This document shows, piece by piece, positions 51,101-62,900 of a stretch of DNA of 64,000 nt. Under the pieces are notes generated by a model that worked only from the letters and a program-made list of their open reading frames with translations, was not told the DNA's origin and did not search any database. The stretch covers positions 21,171,029 through 21,235,028 of the forward strand of contig NC_087068.1 in the NCBI RefSeq assembly GCF_963678635.1, given 5' to 3'. The position numbers were made by a program, and so were the translations under genes. Numbering within the stretch: position 1 is the stretch's first letter; every line of letters starts with the position of its first letter. This DNA comes from Symsagittifera roscoffensis. Taxonomy: Eukaryota > Xenacoelomorpha > Acoela > Convolutidae.

Positions 51101-53441
51101 TGATTGTCTACACTTGGATTTCAAAAATTTCAAACAAAGCTAACAGAAGGTTGGAAAAGTTTACAAAAAGTCGAAGCAGAGCTTCGCATCCTTTGCGATA
51201 CAAAGCAAAAGTATCATAGCAAGCTAGTGAATAAAAAATGAGACGGAAATTAAAAAGAGGTTCAGAAAAACAGTCGAAAAACATGATCATCAGTATTAAA
51301 TAAGCTTTTAGAATTTACCGAGCGGTCACTAAGCCAACAACAAGTAAGTAGACGCCCAGTGAGTCGAAAACAAAGAAAATGCCTCAAGAAACAGTTTTTT
51401 TTTTAAATTTTTGACCAATTCAGTTTAAAACTTTGGAATCTTGCAATACAAACTACCTGAATTGTTCGAAAAATATTTCATTTTTGCCTTTGAAGCGACA
51501 CAAATATAGGCAACTAAGCCGATAAGACAAAGGCCGAAAATATTTAGTCCGAATAAGCGACACAAATTAAGGCAACTAAGCCGATAAGACAAAGGCCGAA
51601 AATATTTAGTCCGAATAAGTGGAAAAAAAGAACATATACAACGTCAGGGCTCTTAATTATACAAATTACATGAATAAATAATATAACACTTGCATCTAGG
51701 ATAAAAACTGCTGACACCACAAAAATTCTGCGATGTGGCAACTAAACCGACCAAACATAAGCAGACAAACGAAAGTCCGCCAGTTCAATTTTTCCCAAAA
51801 ACATTTTCAATTTGATACACAATGAAAAAAAAACAAGGTACGGAAGGGAGTCGAAACCCAGAAAACGGCGTATGAGGCAATCGCGTTCACACCCGATAAG
51901 TGGGAAGAAGTCTCGTGCTAAGGATCAGTAATATAGCAAGGAAGAAAAGCAAGCAAGATTTGTAAGAAAAGTTTTAACGGGAAAAAAATCTAGTTCCCGA
52001 TGACAAGTTGGCGATGGCGATTTAAAATAATCTGAAGAAAGCCTTAGAACTTGTGCATATTCGACAATCACAAAAAAATGGCAAAGTGGGCAACCGTTTT
52101 TGTGGAAAAATGATAAGAAAAAAGAAACATGAAAAAATTCAAAACTGTAACACCCAAAACGGCTCGAAGTTTACAAGAGTTAAAATAAAGCTTAACGGCT
52201 TATCCTTCAATAAGCCTGCTCGCTCGCATTACTCGCTCAAAATTGTACTGAGACTGAAAATTTGTGAAGCTATTTTCTCGATACTGAGAAAAAGTTTGGA
52301 AATTTTTTTATATTTATTTCAAAATCAGGGCTAAAAGGGCTTTAATTTGATATATCACTCTAACCATTCCGACGATTTTTCGACGATTTTTCTGGCGAAG
52401 CATACAGAGTTTGAAAACTTCTGAAATGGGATTTTAATATGTATACTGTTCAAGAAACAGTTAGCTTTATTTTCGGTTCGATCGATGAATGAAAAAAGCA
52501 TCAACAGTGTTAACTTTTTACTGTCAAATGTCAAAGCACATGACATTATACTGCTGATGGAACCTACAGTTTCAAACGCGCCCTCAAAAGTAAAGGTCTG
52601 AGAAAGTTCATTAACCCTTTGAAAGAGTATACATCATGCAAACCTCTTTATTCTGAAGAGAACTGATAGATTTTCCGACAGCGTACACTAAGTTCTCCAA
52701 GATTGTCAACTTGGGCAACGGATGCAGATACAACAGAGGTTTCACTTTCTCAAAAATATTCACAGCTAAAGGGTGCAACTCATCAACACTAGCCGCTGCA
52801 ACTTCTTTCAATGCCATTGCTGCATGCGAAGATACCTCCTCTCCCAGTTCCAATGAACTTGTCAGACTGTTAATGACGTAATTTAGTACATTCACATCTG
52901 AGTTAACTTCAAGCGCAGTTTGTTCACACATCCACAGAGCCAATTGGCCAATTAAATCGCAGCAACTCTCCATTACTTTTGGATGTGATGTCATAATTTG
53001 TGGGAACGTTTTGAGAATAGGTGTTGCTATAATTGAGCAATCAATCGCCTCGCCCAAATTACTACACCCACTAAGGAGAAACAATGGAGCTTCTATGAGT
53101 TGCCATTGCAAGGTTCCACCGTTATTAGCACCCATTTGGCTTAAGGATGAAAAATATATCTGAGTCAAGACACTAGCGGTCGGTACAACTCCTAGCAGCG
53201 ATTGGAAACTAGATATGAAATCATTGCAATCTATTCTGTAGCACCTCAATTGTTCCAGTTCGTCTGAGCTCCAATCTTTTGTCATTTGTTCCGGAGGGTA
53301 TTGGCATTTCCTGCATAGCACCACTATTAGCTGTGAGAAGAGGTTGATAAGGTTGCCACAATGACTAGTAAGAGATTGCATTACATTGGGATCCAAGGAG
53401 TTCTGATCGGCCAAAGAAGCCAGACAAACTGGAAGGTCTTC
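48177..53441 (-). CDS. IPO13: Importin-13 (importin-beta family), C-terminal ~700 residues
   Basis: Three exons: 53441-52644 (266 codons, acceptor TTTTCTCCAG, donor GAG/GTTTGC), 50596-50242 (118 codons plus 1 nt, donor A/GTACTA) and 49117-48177 (312 codons plus stop, acceptor TTTTTAAAG). 'VVLCRKCQYPPEQMTKDWSS', then 'DELEQLRCYRIDCNDFISSF', align with the conserved importin-13 segment around its 'WSSDEKEQFRIYR'. The end, 'YFISNVLKEKSSKANMREVI', matches the family C terminus. HEAT-repeat helices fill the remainder. Importin-13 is a bidirectional RanGTP-dependent transport receptor. The second exon has an acidic insert 'GPTEDDDGESDSGAGVG'. The N-terminal quarter (Ran-binding part) is not found up to 64000, so the next intron exceeds 10 kb or the exons lie elsewhere. 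The exon 2/3 junction is less certain than the rest. Confidence 0.88.
49047..49082 (-). repeat. 18-bp in-frame duplication in importin-13 exon
   Basis: ATTGACTTTCATGACAAA occurs twice in direct succession (plus-strand reading), duplicating FVMKVN in the protein. A recent slippage event that keeps the frame. Confidence 0.9.
49460..49955 (+). repeat. R1 copy in importin-13 intron
   Basis: 'gaagattggaaaagagtaatgaacgcaag', 'agaacaatttatgattgatg', 'ctagagaaaactggatcaataggt', 'gcatatatacctaag', hairpin GTGCATTCA/TGAATGCAC (49830-49865) and a degraded 'tataagtcttcactacattaattactctta' end. Confidence 0.8.
51166..51220. repeat. R3 fragment in importin-13 intron
   Basis: 'gtcgaagcagagcttcgcatcctttgcgatacaaagcaaaa' is the R3 hairpin plus the 'ttgcgatacaaa' continuation seen at 26043. 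Confidence 0.7.
51495..51619. repeat. 62-bp tandem duplication
   Basis: 'gcgacacaaatataggcaact...tttagtccgaataa' is repeated immediately at 51557 with one or two changes. Intronic in importin-13. Confidence 0.95.
51843..51940 (-). repeat. tRNA-like module in importin-13 intron
   Basis: On the minus strand, B-box GGGTTTCGACTCCC is preceded by 'GGTGTGAACGCGATTGCCTC', with SINE-like spacing. No closed cloverleaf was found by eye. Confidence 0.45.
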
Positions 53442-53900
53442 CTGGAGAAAAAAAAACATTGATAATACCTGTATTCATTTCTGCGTACAAATAAGTTTCT
53501 ATTTTGTTTGGATTGTAAAAGCATAGGCAATATCCATTTCAATAGGTAATTTTACTGCAGCTCGTCTTTCTGGAGGTTGTAGGTTTAAATCTCTCACGAC
53601 AAAAAGCCTGAGTCAAACGACAAAACAATGAAGACAAGCTAGAACACCTCGTTTTCTGACACACGATAAAAGATCTCTTTCTAAAAAGTAAGAAGCCTCG
53701 TCGTTTAAAAAAATCAAATAAAGGTTTTGATACCTCATTAATTTAATTAATTCGAACAAAGTTTTTTAAAAAAATGTTGCTCCTGAAATTTATTCTAAGA
53801 ATGTTATCACGAAAATTCAAAAATTTGGGATTATCGTATTTTCAGCTCTAATTTATGAAATGACCTAACCTCGAAAACGAAACTTTTAGTCCAAACTAGC
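53442..53900. other. Importin-13 intron or upstream region
   Basis: A plus-strand tRNA-B-box-like stretch ('ggttgtaggtttaaatctc') lies at about 53573. Nothing else is supported. Confidence 0.4.
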
Positions 53901-53904
53901 AAGC

Positions 53905-54030
53905 CTAGCCGAGTCACTTTTTGGTAAGTGCCAGCCCTCGTTTTTAGGCATCGGCTCAAAAGGGTTCCCAGTGTCTGAGAGACTTGGGACTTCTATTTTT
54001 GGCAATAGACACAAGTTGATACCCTATTGG
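53905..54030 (+). repeat. Dispersed repeat shared with 60515-60640
   Basis: 'catcggctcaaaagggttcccagtgtctgagagacttgggacttctatttttggcaat' recurs with few changes at 60555-60620. Confidence 0.8.
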
Positions 54031-54409
54031 GAAAAAAAACTTCGTATTCAGTCCGAAAAACTGATTTTAAACGCTCCAAGAATCAAAAGTGGAATCCAGA
54101 GGTGGTTTTTTCGGTCAATTTTTTTTATCCGATCCAACGCGCGTGTTTTTTTTGTCAATTCCTACTACAAAAAAAAACATCATTTTTGCTTTATTTATTT
54201 TAAATTCAGTTGCTTCCTTCATCATTGTCACTTTAGAGGCTAGTAAACGAATGGTTTTTCGCAATTTTTTTTAATTGCGACAAAGCATTCAAAACTCATA
54301 CATTATTGTGAGTTGTTGGGAGAAGGGTACTCAAGTTGCTACTTTTCAAGTTGCAACAAACCGCAGTAAGCTATAAAGCCTTCAAAAAAGTTTATAAATT
54401 CTCTAAAAA

Positions 54410-55060
54410 AATGACAAAATTTTCAAATTTTCCGATTTTTGTCGCAAATTTGGGACTCAATATCTCTGTCAAAAAACAAGATACTAAGCTAACACTGTGC
54501 CAGTAGATAATTAAAGCATAGCTTCCTTTTGGATTTTGTGCTGTCTTCGACCAAAAAAGTTATGGACCTCCAAAAAAGACAAAAATCTCGAATTTCCTGA
54601 TTCAGGGCCTTTTTTGAAGGCTCATAACTTTGCAAAAAATGGTCCGATGTTCATAAGACTGGTTTTAAGGACACTCCATAGGTTGTTAAAACTTTACAAA
54701 GAATCAAAAAATCAATTTAAGCACTCAAAAAATATTGGTCTTTAAACTTGGTTCTGAGTGAAAATCGAAAATTTTTTTGACAACTTTGGTAGGCCATAAC
54801 TTAACAAAAAAAGTTTGACTGACTCAAAAAAATTGCGAGGGTGTGCGGCATGGTATGGAAAATGATTGGCTTCAATTTTTTGCCAATTTGAGCATATGAA
54901 AAAAAAATTACAAACCTTCAAAAATACCAAAAAATAGCGATTCAGGGCCATTTTTGAAGGCTTCTAACTTTGCAAAAAAATATCCGATTTCCACAAAATT
55001 TTTATCTAAGTCAACCCAAAAGCTTTTCAGGCTGTGGAAGGGGCAGATTTTCATTTTGAG
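54410..55060. repeat. Two diverged copies of a ~350-bp unit
   Basis: 'gattcagggccttttttgaaggctcataactttgcaaaaaa' near 54600 and 'gattcagggccatttttgaaggcttctaactttgcaaaaaaa' near 54949 anchor the copies, 349 bp apart. The flanking sequence is only weakly conserved. Confidence 0.65.
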
Positions 55061-55487
55061 TAACACCATTAATTTAAGGAACCTGAGAGTGCTGATAAGT
55101 AGATAGAGAGTGTTGAAAAATCATAAATCTGAGCTGCCTTTCTCCTTCGGGTTTTCTCTTTTTCAAAAAAATTTTCGCTGTCGTTTTCTAAGTTCGATGC
55201 TCAAATCACTTTTCGTTTCAAAATTTTCTTTCAATTTTCACAAACACCATTAAAATATCATAAGCTTTTCGTTTAAAGTATAGAAATGCGGCGTATGAAT
55301 GGACTACTTAGTAAAACCGTTTTTTGTCCAAATAATATTCAAAGAAAATCAAGTATGAGTAGGAAGGGCTTAGTTGGGAAGTCAACTGTTGAATGACGAA
55401 AGCCAAGTCAAGTTATCGAATCAACCAATTTTATAATTGAAAATAAAAACACTCCACTTGTTATTTCAGAAGATATCTTCGGATTTG

Positions 55488-56700
55488 AAATGGCGGTGAG
55501 AAGATTACGAAAAAGGTTTGAGAAATAATCGGAAGACGAATACCTTGATTGCGATCCCCCTGGCAAAATCAAAATTGAATACTTTAATGACTTGAAAGGG
55601 AAAGGACTGGTGGCGCAGCAGGATTTTGAGAAAGGCGACTTCCTACTATTTTAAAGACGGCAACGCATTACAAAATTTGAGTACGAACAGCGAAAGTTCA
55701 TTGGAGACAATGAGTATGATTTTGTCTCTACAACCCACAACTTGTATATTGACGCAACAAGCAGCGACAGTGGAATAGCTCGCTATATAAATGATAGTAT
55801 ACCGTCCCTAGCGAATGCAATCCCGAAGCTTTATGTCGACAAGCAATCAGTGAAACAGATTAAGTTCATTGCCCTACGACCGATAAAGACAGGCGAAGAA
55901 GCCACCTATGATTACGGGGGGAGTATATGCCATGGAGAGAAGAAAATTCAAAGGACACAAAAAATCAAACTTCTTCCCAGACAGCATCTTTGCCATCGCC
56001 ACCACCCCTCCTACCAACCCGAAAGAAGACTCGACAACAACGGCACTCTTAGACACTGAGTCAATTCCGGTTGATATCATCAGCAAGAGCGATGAGAGAA
56101 ACGATGAAGCAAACAACACACCCAAAGGAGGTGAGGAAGAGCCCCAACCTTTGTTCCTTAATAAGAACTATAAAACGGTGACGAGAATCGTGACTAAAGA
56201 AAATCCCCAGGACGAGCTGCCGCACACAAGTGAAAAGCCAGTTACAAGAGGTAAAATTGAGGAGGAGGGTACTGTCTTCACATGCTCAAGTTATAAATTC
56301 CCCATGATTTACATTGAAGAGATGGTGAATCATCAAATACAGTGCTCAGAAAACCTTTTAAGGGAAAGACACCCATCATTCAAGGAAAACGAAAGCACTT
56401 TTTCGTCACATGTCTCGTTTCCAAGACATGAAAAAGCTCTTGCAAGGGGTGCACTGTCAGGCACCATTACCAGGCTCAACGTACATGATCGTCCAGTTTG
56501 ACGAAGAAACCCTAGAGATGGGCGAGCAATTCACTCAGTCCTTGAATAAACTCAGGGACCCCTTGGCTCACATCTCAGACGAAGACCTCCCCCAAGAAGA
56601 AGAGGCGAATCTTTTTTTGAAGCTGACGAAGCTTCCGATACTGATCATGCTAATCGAAAAAAGACTACTAGCAAGAAGAGCGGGGAAAAAGCGTTAGGCG
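55488..56700 (+). pseudogene. KMT5A-like SET-domain gene, decayed, mobile-element associated
   Basis: The frame from about 55488 reads a KMT5A/SET8-type SET domain: 'DLKGKGLVAQQDFEKGDF', then 'LYIDATSSDSGIARYIND', then 'FIALRPIKTGEEATYDYG', which correspond to the cofactor-binding start, the 'DAT..IGRYINHS' core and the 'AGEELTYDYG' end. Two in-frame TAA codons interrupt it (near 55530 and 55656), and a frameshift sits in a G-run right after the SET end (about 55915). The reading then continues in another frame to 56501 with a Pro/Thr/Glu-rich linker and a 'FTCSSYKF...HQIQC' segment that could be a zinc-finger relic, and shifts again into 56410-56697. The family methylates lysines (H4K20, p53 in KMT5A). 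No introns are apparent. The recombinase relic follows on the same strand. Confidence 0.75.
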
Positions 56701-56753
56701 AAGAAAACGAAGAAGAAGAAAGAAAGCAGTCATTCTGAGTCCGTTGTGACTCT

Positions 56754-57170
56754 ATGTTTGATAGAAAATCACGCCACAGACCCCAGTCCGAGTCTCAGAA
56801 GCAGGAAACAAATCACAAACTAGAGTGGATCACAATCGAAAATGTCTGGCAGCTTCAAGAATCCATTTTGAAGAAAGCTGTGGTTGAAAAAAAATTCGGA
56901 TTAGAAAACCGATACCTGACAAAGAAAACCTTCAATTAGAAGAAAATTTTAGATAAATATCAAAAAATGAGAGAGAGAAATCGGAACCGGACGAAGCAGT
57001 ACATTTAACAAGTCAAATCTAAAGGGTAAAACTCGAAGGCTGCGAGAGATGGTCATTTGTACAGAAGGCATAAAAATTGACGACTGGATCAAAATATATC
57101 CTAGAGTGCTTGCATCAAAGTCGCTGCTAAACCTTTTTGATGAACCCTGACAAATTCGTAGATCAAATTT
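56754..57170 (+). pseudogene. Broken coding remnant between SET and recombinase parts
   Basis: Short open pieces (for example 56754-56939, 'LEWITIENVWQLQESILKK') have coding-like composition but change frame and meet stops. Probably the middle of the same element. No domain recognised. Confidence 0.4.
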
Positions 57171-57173
57171 TGG

Positions 57174-58584
57174 TTGACCAAGTTCGAAGTTTCCAAAAAA
57201 AATCATTTTGAACGTTTGCGCAGCAAAGCTAAATCATTGCGAGAATTAGAGAAAGGATCTGGTAGAAGCCGAAGACAAGTAAACAAGTCACTACCTGAGC
57301 CGAAAAATCTTCTAGTTCTTCGAGCAACAATAGTTAGTTTCCTTGAACAGGAATTGACAAAGAGACATTCTCAGATGTATCAGTGAAGCTGTTCAAAAAA
57401 ATTACTTTCAGCTTGATGGCTCCACTAACTTTCCGAAATTCTGCGAGAAGTGGAACAAAAAGCTTGTTCAGAACGAAGTACTTGGACAACCGTCACCACT
57501 AAAAAGATCTAGAGCTTTATATCACCGAATTGGCTCCCAAGTGCTACACAATCTGAAGAAGGGACCAGGCGAGAGAGCCAAGATTGCGGAAATTCAGAAG
57601 CTACTCCGGAAAACGCACAAGAACTTCAACTGCGAGGGAGTTAAATGCCAACCTGTCACAGACCAATAGATGAAGTTACTTGACCAATTTGCCAAGCTTC
57701 GCATCCACATGAAGAGTGAACATGTGTTTTTGTTTGCGCCATTGAGGCCCACTGAGACACATGACGATTTTGATCAGAAAAGCTACGGGAACAACTGGGC
57801 GAGACCTTTGCCAAAGCAACATGGTTCCACAAACATGATCCTTAATTCAACCCTCTATCGAAAGCTATCGGCGTCAATCTGGAAGGAAAAAATTAACAGC
57901 AAACTTCACAGAGAGGTACTAAATAAGCACACAGGCCACACAGCTGCAACTGCTGAGAGCTGGTATGAAATCGCCACCGACAAAGAACGAAATGCAGCTG
58001 TGGCCAGCCATTATACCGAACTGGCGCTCTATAGTGAAGGACCGAGCACTAGTCCGTTCGGATTTGACACTCAACCTCCCAGAGCTCTTGAAACAATACC
58101 AGAAGGTCCTGAAGAACCCCCTTGAAGCAACGAAGCCAGTGAGCTGGAGTATGCTTGCCATTCCGAGCAAAATGAGGAAGAATCTGGCAGTTACCTCAGT
58201 CTTCTTTCCGAGACAAATGAGGGAGAAACCAGGAGTGAAGAGTCCTTAAGCCAGGTAGAGGAAGGTCCAAGACGCCTATTCTCTAGACAACATCCTGCAA
58301 AATTGCTTTCCACAGACGACAGAAATGTCTCGTCATGCAATAAACCCTTATCCGTAACGATATTGCAAGTTTCATCAGAAACAGAGACCAGAGATCAACT
58401 CGGCAAAAGTAATTACTTGAACCTGAACACTACGAAGTGCTTACAGAGTTATATGTTGATTATGTTACAGGAACCGCCAACTTCTCGCCTTTTCCGCTCA
58501 AAAAATCTGCCGTTTAACAAGGATGCTGCCAAGACCATTTTCAAGCAAATAACCATTTCCCCTACGATCAAAGTTAATGGTTAA
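57174..58584 (+). pseudogene. Tyrosine recombinase (Crypton/DIRS-type), decayed
   Basis: The main frame runs from about 57361 to TAA at 58584, broken by TAG at 57667-57669 and TGA at 58123-58125; an earlier piece (57174-57386) is in another frame. The catalytic end of a tyrosine recombinase is recognisable: 'HVFLFAPLRPT' (the 'YLF' strand), then 'NSTLYRKLSASIW' (second Arg, equivalent to 'STKLRKH'), 'LNKHTGHTAATAESWYEI' (His..., then the Tyr nucleophile in WYE). This matches recombinases of Crypton-like elements common in fish, corals and molluscs. The two stops could come from single C-to-T changes (CAG, CGA). The Ser/Glu-rich tail ends in 'LPFNKDAAKTIFKQI', perhaps a Myb-like end. Same strand as and ~0.5 kb downstream of the SET relic. 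Confidence 0.7.
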
Positions 58585-59060
58585 ACAACTTCCCCAAAAA
58601 CACAAATTTTCCAGTGAATAAGTAAAATATTGCGCTCAACATCCTTGGTAAATTTTTCTATTAGTTAATGAGATAACTTCCCAATTGGTAATTGATTCAG
58701 GTTTTTTTGTAACTGAAACGTTTTCTGTCAATTTCAATTGTCTTAATGTCAGGAACAAATCATGTGAAAAATTTTTTTACTTGCTTCCACCAAACTGTTA
58801 AAGGACAATTATGTCGGAAAAATTATCACAATAAGCCTTTCAATTCATGCAAGCTTTTCGATTTTTCGCTTTTGATAAAAAAAAATATATACAATGTTTC
58901 TTTTGGACATAAAATGTCAATCAACAATTGATTGGACATTTTTACTTACTTTATCACATTAATCACACAAAAATTTACAACAACTGTTGCATGAGATTTA
59001 TGCAATTTGGGATTTTTATTTCAAGACATTTGGGAATTATGTTATTTGAGATGTAATCGT
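58585..59060. other. Non-coding
   Basis: A+T-rich, no gene. It may hold the 3' end of the SET/recombinase element, but no terminal repeats were recognised. Confidence 0.4.
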
Positions 59061-59064
59061 TCAT

Positions 59065-59720
59065 GACTTTGTGCCTCTAAAAGTCTCTTTAGTTAGTTAG
59101 GTGGTGCTTTGTTGAGTCCTGTTCGCTTTTCTCTGATTTTTTTTGATGCAGTGAATTGATCACTCGACTTCGTGCCTCCAAAAACCTCAGTTGTGTTAGG
59201 AGGGGCTTAGTTGAGGACTGCTTGTGATGTAATGAAGTATTTTTATGCAGTGACTTCAGCACTTGATTTTGTGCCTCCGAAAACCTTAGTTGTGTTAGGA
59301 GGGGCTTAGTTGAGTATATACTTGAGTTGTTCTTGACTTTGTGCCTCCAAAAACCTTAGTTTTGTTAGGAGAGGTTTAGTTGAGGACTGCTTGTGATGTA
59401 ATGAAGTATTTTTATGCAGTGACTTCAGCACTTGATTTTGTGCCTCCGAAAACCTTAGTTGTGTTAGGAGGGGCTTAGTTGAGTATATACTTGAGTTGTT
59501 CTTGACCTGGTGCCTCCATATACCTTAGTTGTGTTAGGAGGGACTTAGTTGCGGACTACTTGTGATGTAATAAATTATTTTATGCAGTGAATTCGTCAGT
59601 TGACTTAATGCCTCCGAAAACCTTTGTTGTATTAGGAGGGGTTTAGTTGAGTTTATAGTTGAGTTGTTTTTGACTTTGTGCCTCCATAAACATTAGTTGC
59701 GTTAGGAGGGTCTTATTTAT
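59065..59720. repeat. Dimeric minisatellite (~100 + ~70 bp)
   Basis: Eight copies of a core GTGCCTCCAAAAACCTTAGT followed by TGTGTTAGGAGGGGCTTAGT lie near 59071, 59180, 59271, 59341, 59441, 59510, 59608 and 59678. After the first two, spacing alternates about 70 and 100 bp, with two spacer types ('gactgcttgtgatgtaatgaagtatttttatgcagtgacttcagcacttga' and 'tatatacttgagttgttcttga'). Confidence 0.92.
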
Positions 59721-59979
59721 CGACAACTTAACATATGCAAAAAAATTCTCACTAATTTGTATTTTTTGATAAAAGAGAAAGCCATGGCTTCAAAAAATAA
59801 TCATAAAAAATAAGAACAAGAAGTTCCAGAATAGAGAAAGCTTTCTCGCAAAAAAAAGAAAAAAAAAACAAAAAATTTTTGGAACCGATGGTGCCTGCCT
59901 CCTCGTTGGCAGTCCTGGATAACCCTTTAAAGACCAAGGGTAAACTGAGAGGCATCAACTTTTTTTTTATTTTCCATGC

Positions 59980-62900
59980 TATTGAAACTTCGGCTAAATT
60001 TTCAAAGCTGTTATAAAAACTACTCCTGGTTATCTCTATCACTTTTCTGCTGCTTTTAAGTAGGGAACAGCGCTTCTCAAATGAAAAAATAAACTTCCGG
60101 TTTTATGGTCTGTTTTGGGGTACTTTTACCTTTATTTGGGTCTAGGGGTATTTTTTGAGATTGGCCTTAATTTCTCTTTAATTTTTAAACTTTCAATCAA
60201 CTTGTTTGTTGAAAACACCATAAACTCTATTTTTTTTGTGTTTTCTCAATGAAGTAACAACCTAGTTGATGGTCTTTGTTATTTTTGGTGACTTAGTAAG
60301 AGTTTTCTGACGGAAAAGCAGACACTCGTCAATTTTTGGCGTTATCCTAACTCACTAAAAAATGAAAACAACATTGTCGTTTTTTGGCAACATGAAATCG
60401 ACCGAAAAGGCGTCATTTTCTGATGTTACATTTGGCTTCATAAATTTCCCTGCTCATGTCACTTTTTGGCAGGACAAATTTTCCTCCTCATGTCCATTTT
60501 TGGAACCGCTTTTGCCAAAAAATGACCGGGCTAGACGTCGCTTCAGCTCCATTTTTAGACATCGGCTCAAAAGTATTCCCGGTGTCCGAGAGATTTGAAA
60601 CTTCATTTTTTGGCAATTATCAACAATTCTAAGATATCTTCAAGGAAAAAAAACTGGAAAAACGGTCTAGAAAAATTTGCGTTTGGCAAATAACACTTTT
60701 TGGTCGATTTATGGCTAGCAAAAAAAGTGTAAAAAAAGGTGTATTTGAACGTTATTTTTATGACGTGGCAAAGCGCTGCTTAACTAGCTTCCGAATATGT
60801 GTCAATTGTTGGGTTAAGATAAGTATTTAAAACTTTAGGGTGATTTAGGTCTAGCGTAATTTTAGGGCTAGGCTCGAAGTTTTTTAAGTAAGTTTCTCAT
60901 TCAAAAAAGTTCCAAATTTTGAAAACTCAACTGTTCTGGATTCTGGAGGTTTCTTGAGCTAAATCAACCAACTGGAATATGAAAAAGTCTTTGCGGTTAA
61001 TTTTCCGAACCACAAATGAAAAATCTGCAATGAAGTGTAGTTACTCTGACAACCCGACTTTCAACGAAGTGATTCAGCTTCAAATAAGTTAGTAAATAAA
61101 AAAATCTATAGACCCTATTTTGGGCGAAGATCACAATGGTGATGTTATTCTTTTGATTACTTTGGGGCTATTTTCTACAATTTTACGTTTTAGCCCTAGC
61201 GATGTCATTTTTTGGCAAGGAAAAAGAAACTTAGGGTTACAATTTAGTCGAATGATGTTTAAAAGACTGAGTTTTCTTGAAAATTGCACAACTTCCAAGA
61301 CAATTAATTTGTCCGAGCTATACAACCAGGACTTAATTGTTATCATGCGATTGCTAGAACTTGAGAATTTCATTTTCGAGCAAGAAGTTTTTCGGGTCTG
61401 GGTTCAATTCGGCTTCTTTTTGTTTTGCTCAATACCCAATGACCACTAGACAGTTATCAAAAAAATTACGCTGGTCAACTCTCCAAAAGTTGTATACTTT
61501 GCTATAATCAAGAAAAAAATGAACAAAACTTTTTAGGGTCATTTTACGATCTTCAATTTTGTAATGAAAAATACTTCTGGTTACCTCTATCACTTTTCTT
61601 CTAATTTTGAGAAGGGAAAAGTGTTCAACTTTCAGTCTATTTGTTCGTTGATACTGCATCAAACTCTATCTTTTGTATTTATTCAATTCATTAACCATTT
61701 TGTTGTTGTCTTTTAGGGTTTTTGGAAATTACTGAGAGTTTTGAGACAACTTTCAGTTAAATTCCAAAACAAATGATTGTTGAAAAATTGAGGGATTTTG
61801 TTTCTACTTGCAGGGTTGGGCGTCAAATAATCATTTTGTTGTTTATGTTTAAAATTCTCAGTCCCTTAATATCTTGAAAGAAGTTTCAACAACAGGAATA
61901 TGTTTTCTTTCAGTTTCATGTGGAGTGTTTTTTTTTTGATGAAATTGGGGCTAATGGTCTTTTTTTGGGGCAGGGCGACTTAGGTCTAGAGTAACTTTAG
62001 GGCTAAGCTCGAAATTTTTTTATGTAAGTTTCTCATCCAAAAAAAAATCTAATTTTTAAAAACTCAACAGTTCTGCTGTTTTCTTGAGCTAAATCAACCA
62101 ACTGGACTACAAAAAAGTCTTTGGGATAACTTTCCAAACCTAAATGAAAAATCTGAAATGAAGTGTAGTTACTCTGACAACCCGACTTTCATCGGAGTGA
62201 TTCAGCTTCAAAAGAGTTGACAGATAAGTTAGATAAAAAAATAATCTATAGGCCCTATTTTGGGCGAAGATCACAATGGTGATGCTATTTTTTTGATTAG
62301 TAAAAACTTCGGGGCTATTTTCTACAATTTTACGTCTTAGCCCTAGAGATGTCACTTTTTAGCAAGGAAAAAGAAACTTAGGGTTACAATTTAGTCTAAT
62401 ATTGTTTACAAGACTGAGTTTTCTTGAAAACTGCACAGCTTCCACGACTATTAATTTGTCCGAGCTTTCCAACCAGCACTTAATTGTTATCATGCTAGAT
62501 TGCTAGCACTTGAGAATTTCAATTTCGAGCCAGGGTGAAGTTTTTTGGGACTGGGTTCAATTCGGCTTCTTTTTGTTTTGCTCAATACCCAATGACCACT
62601 AGACAGTTATGAAAAAAAATTACGCTGGTCAACTCTCCAAAAGTTGTATACTATGCTATAATCAAGTAAAAAATGAACAAAACTTTTTAGGGTCATTTTA
62701 CGATCTTCAATTTTGTAATGAAAAATACTTCTGGTTACCTCTATCACTTTTCTTCTAATTTTGAGAAGGGAAAAGTCTTCAACTTTCAGTCTATTTGTTC
62801 GTTGATACTGCATCAAACTCTATTTTTGTAATTATTCAATTCAGTAACAAATTTGTTGTTGTCTTTCAGTATTTTTGGGACTTACTGAGAGTTTTGAGAC

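Noticed and set aside
55488-58584. Alternative genetic code (TAA/TAG as sense) to explain the internal stops
   Set aside because: Host genes here end at standard stops, a TGA is also present, and there are frameshifts as well, so decay is the simpler explanation.
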